From the NCBI GenBank assembly GCA_025677835.1, contig JAIXMR010000025.1, forward strand, positions 124,001-188,000: 64,000 bases of DNA, read 5' to 3'. The number at the start of each line of letters is the position of its first letter. Position 1 is the stretch's first letter. The notes under the pieces were generated by a model. It was not told where the DNA came from, made no database searches, and saw nothing but the letters and a program-made list of their open reading frames with translations. The DNA comes from Sporodiniella umbellata (Eukaryota > Mucoromycota > Mucoromycetes > Mucorales > Rhizopodaceae). Of the stretch, positions 62,088 through 64,000 are shown piece by piece. Both the position numbers and the translations under genes were made by a program.

Positions 62088-62363
62088 AGTTTTTCTCTCT
62101 TTTTTCAAGTAAAAAAGAATAAAATCAATCCCTTTTTTTTTAAAAAAAAAAAAAAAACCAACGACCACTTTTTTTCAGTATCCGACCGATTAATAAAATT
62201 TTCTTTCAAGATTTTTATAAAGCGAATCGAAACTGTCTATGCTAATGTATATTGAAGGCTCTGCTATATGACGATATCTATAGATATATCCTTTTATTTA
62301 TTTTTTGTTCTGTTTTTGTTCTGTTTTTGTTTTTTTTTTTTGTTTTTTGCATGTAGAAGGTGT
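62088..62363. promoter_or_regulatory. LSM1 upstream region
   Basis: About 275 bp between the HEM3 stop and LSM1 start. Contains A/T runs and the tandem unit TTTTTGTTCTG twice near 62305-62326. Must hold the LSM1 promoter. Confidence 0.4.
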
Positions 62364-62892
62364 TTATCGATGAGCTAGTTCAGCCAAGATCTTATCAGCC
62401 CCTTGTTCTAAAAGATGGTTTGCCACTGAACGACCCAACTGTTCTGCTAGTGTTTCCCTTGAGGTACTATCTGAGAGCTGAATGCTTTGTTGGTATTGTA
62501 CAACGTTTTGGCCGTCTAGACTGGCGACTAAGGCTTCAAGCACAAGTGTATGGTTGTTTTCAAGAGAGGTCTGTACACCGATCGGTACACTACAGCCACC
62601 TTCCAATGTACGCATCAGGGAGCGCTCACAGAGACAGAGCAGTCGTGTTTTCTCGTGATTTAAAGGAGCCAAGAGTTCAAAGGCTTCCTTATCTCCCTCT
62701 CTACACTCAATCGCCAGAGCACCTTGTGAGACTGCATAGAGTGAATCGGAAGGTTCCAACTTGTGAGAGATACGATCTTCCATATTCAATCTCACTAAAC
62801 CAGCCACGGCCAAGATAATACCGCTAAAAGGCCCTTGTTCATCATCTAATTTGGCGAGTCGAGTATTCCTAGAAACGAATGAATGTCAAGCT

Positions 62893-62923
<31 letters not shown>

Positions 62924-63540
62924 GTTTTTTGTTTTGTTTTTTTTTTTTGGTTTACACACGATCTTTGTTTGGATAACTTACAGATTGCCTCTCTAAACCA
63001 CAAGCGTAAAAAAAAAAAAAGAAAAAAAGAAAATTCTCTTGGTTAGCTCTAGTGATATGTATGTGTGTCTGTCTATCCATTTACCACGTCAGCAAACTTT
63101 AAATGAGGGTATCTTCGTTTTAATTGAGCCACTCTTCTGAGAGAGCTTGTGCCAATGACAGAACCCGTAGGTAAGGTAGCCAAAGTATGTCCTTTATTTC
63201 TTTCGTTCAAGACCAAGGCATCTCTTGGGTCCTCACGCTCAAGAATAGCACCGATTTCCATACCGGCTGGTAGCACTGTAGGCAAGTCCTTAAGACTATG
63301 GACAACAAAATCAACACGACGATCGGCCAAGGCCACTTCTAATTCCTTGGTAAATAACGCTTTTTCTCCAATCTTGCTCAACGCTTTATCTAGAATGTTG
63401 TCGCCGGTGGTGGACATGGCTTCAATAGTAAACTCTTGATCCGGATACAAACGTTCCAACATGTCCCTCACTAAATGAGTTTGTACTAAAGCCAATTGAG
63501 ATTTACGACTTCCAATCACAAAATGTTTCTTGTTGACCAT
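62364..63540 (-). CDS. HEM3: Hydroxymethylbilane synthase (porphobilinogen deaminase)
   Basis: Third step of the common haem pathway: joins four porphobilinogens into hydroxymethylbilane in the cytosol. Exons (minus): 63540-63085, 62992-62982, 62868-62364; 323 residues. Motifs: [15 protein letters not shown] at the start, [11 protein letters not shown] with the catalytic Asp85, and [19 protein letters not shown]. An 11-nt exon supplies RGNL so that [15 protein letters not shown] is complete. [10 protein letters not shown] carries Cys248, which holds the dipyrromethane cofactor. Length matches the family (~310-360). Without the 11-nt exon the reading frame fails and RGNLNTR, which binds substrate, is lost. 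The introns on both sides contain long T/A runs. Confidence 0.96.
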
Positions 63541-63821
63541 GGCTTGTATATTAATGTAATGTTTAAAGGTAGAAATAAAGAAAAAAAAAAAAAAAAAAAA
63601 ATTTCGAAAAAAAATAATCCCTTGAAAAATACAAGTTTTTTTTTTTGAGTAACAATTGGATAGAAACTCAGGTTATTTTAAGACTTTGGAAGTGATTCAA
63701 AGTAAAGTTGATATCTGAAAAGGAATAAGAGCAAACTAAAGTTCAAGAGGACTGATGTATAACAATAAGAGTAAAACAAAGAAAGAAAAGGGAGAGGGGG
63801 GGGATGGGTAATTAAAGGCAA
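63541..63821. promoter_or_regulatory. HEM3 upstream region
   Basis: About 280 bp with A/T runs just upstream of the HEM3 start. It also contains the 3' flank of the next minus-strand gene. Confidence 0.4.
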
Positions 63822-63909
63822 CTAGGCACTTTTTTCTCTGGAATCAAACGACCCAGAGATGAACAAGTGCCTGTGTTCAATAAAAGGCATGGGTATGATT
63901 ATCGGCTCA

Positions 63910-63941
<32 letters not shown>

Positions 63942-64000
63942 GTAAATAAACAGGCAACAAACCTTTCTCTACTAGATAAAATGACATCGACATGCTTGCT
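63822..64000 (-). CDS. C-terminal end of an unidentified gene entering from the right edge
   Basis: Not recognised. On the minus strand, the frame from the edge reads SKHVDVILSSRE up to a GT donor at 63962; splicing to an AG at 63872-63871 gives RHLFISGSFDSREKSA and then TAG at 63824-63822. The 92-nt intron has a 25-nt homopolymer. The join keeps frame and the downstream part has reasonable codon content, but it is short and the donor (GTTTGT) is not strong. It could be noncoding. Confidence 0.35.

Noticed and set aside
62360..62818. 152-codon plus-strand ORF
   Set aside because: Antisense shadow of HEM3, whose motifs are unmistakable on the minus strand.

Overview
This window reads as nuclear DNA from a filamentous fungus, most likely an early-diverging lineage and probably Mucorales (Mucoromycota). 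The lineage is inferred. The evidence is the AT-rich sequence, many short introns (about 42-150 nt, one of 254 nt) with GT..AG ends and frequent CTAAC/CTGAC-like branch sites, very long A/T homopolymers between genes, and a fungal-only gene set (Fks1 glucan synthase, Zn2Cys6 regulator, Dma1-type FHA-RING ligase, Ada2, Rpn9). No operons, CRISPR arrays, rRNA or tRNA genes were seen.

Layout. 1-6135: the 5' two thirds of a beta-1,3-glucan synthase gene (minus, cut by the left edge) and, divergent from it, the mitochondrial import subunit TIM50. 7733-11762: a forkhead transcription factor, then the lariat debranching enzyme DBR1. 11763-13973: a gap holding a decayed non-LTR retrotransposon reverse transcriptase. 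13974-24864 (all minus): a Zn2Cys6 regulator, RPS26, and a full-length ABCC/MRP transporter. 26117-30520 (minus): an intracellular-looking or mis-started alginate/glucuronan-lyase-family protein and a CHIP/STUB1 ubiquitin ligase. 30521-34249 is a 3.7 kb gap without a gene. 34250-44166 (plus): a glycogen-targeting PP1 regulator (RVxF + CBM21), proteasome subunit RPN9, a secreted GH3 beta-glucosidase, and an OTUD6-type deubiquitinase. 44272-49195 (minus): a TFIIIC beta-propeller/zinc-finger subunit and an Rch1/SLC10A7 transporter. 50658-55259: NLE1/Rsa4 (plus), convergent with DUS1, followed by ADA2 (both minus). 58379-64000: a Dma1-like FHA-RING ligase (plus), a tiny hypothetical ORF, LSM1 and HEM3 (minus), and the tail of an unidentified minus-strand gene at the right edge.

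Most genes are housekeeping and are not functionally linked by position. Several serve RNA and translation (DBR1, RPS26, TFIIIC, NLE1, DUS1, LSM1), others ubiquitin/proteasome work (STUB1, RPN9, OTU, Dma1) and others the cell wall or carbohydrate (FKS1, lyase-like protein, GH3, PP1/CBM21). I rebuilt the splicing by hand for every multi-exon gene; except where noted, all junctions keep frame and restore family motifs. The most unusual theme is very small exons: 6 nt in DBR1, a 3-nt coding first exon in RPS26, 11 nt in HEM3, 13 nt in the lyase-like gene, 15 nt in the GH3 gene and 17 nt in STUB1. I saw no convincing undescribed multi-gene system. The best single-gene oddity is the lyase-like protein with an altered NNHG active-site motif.
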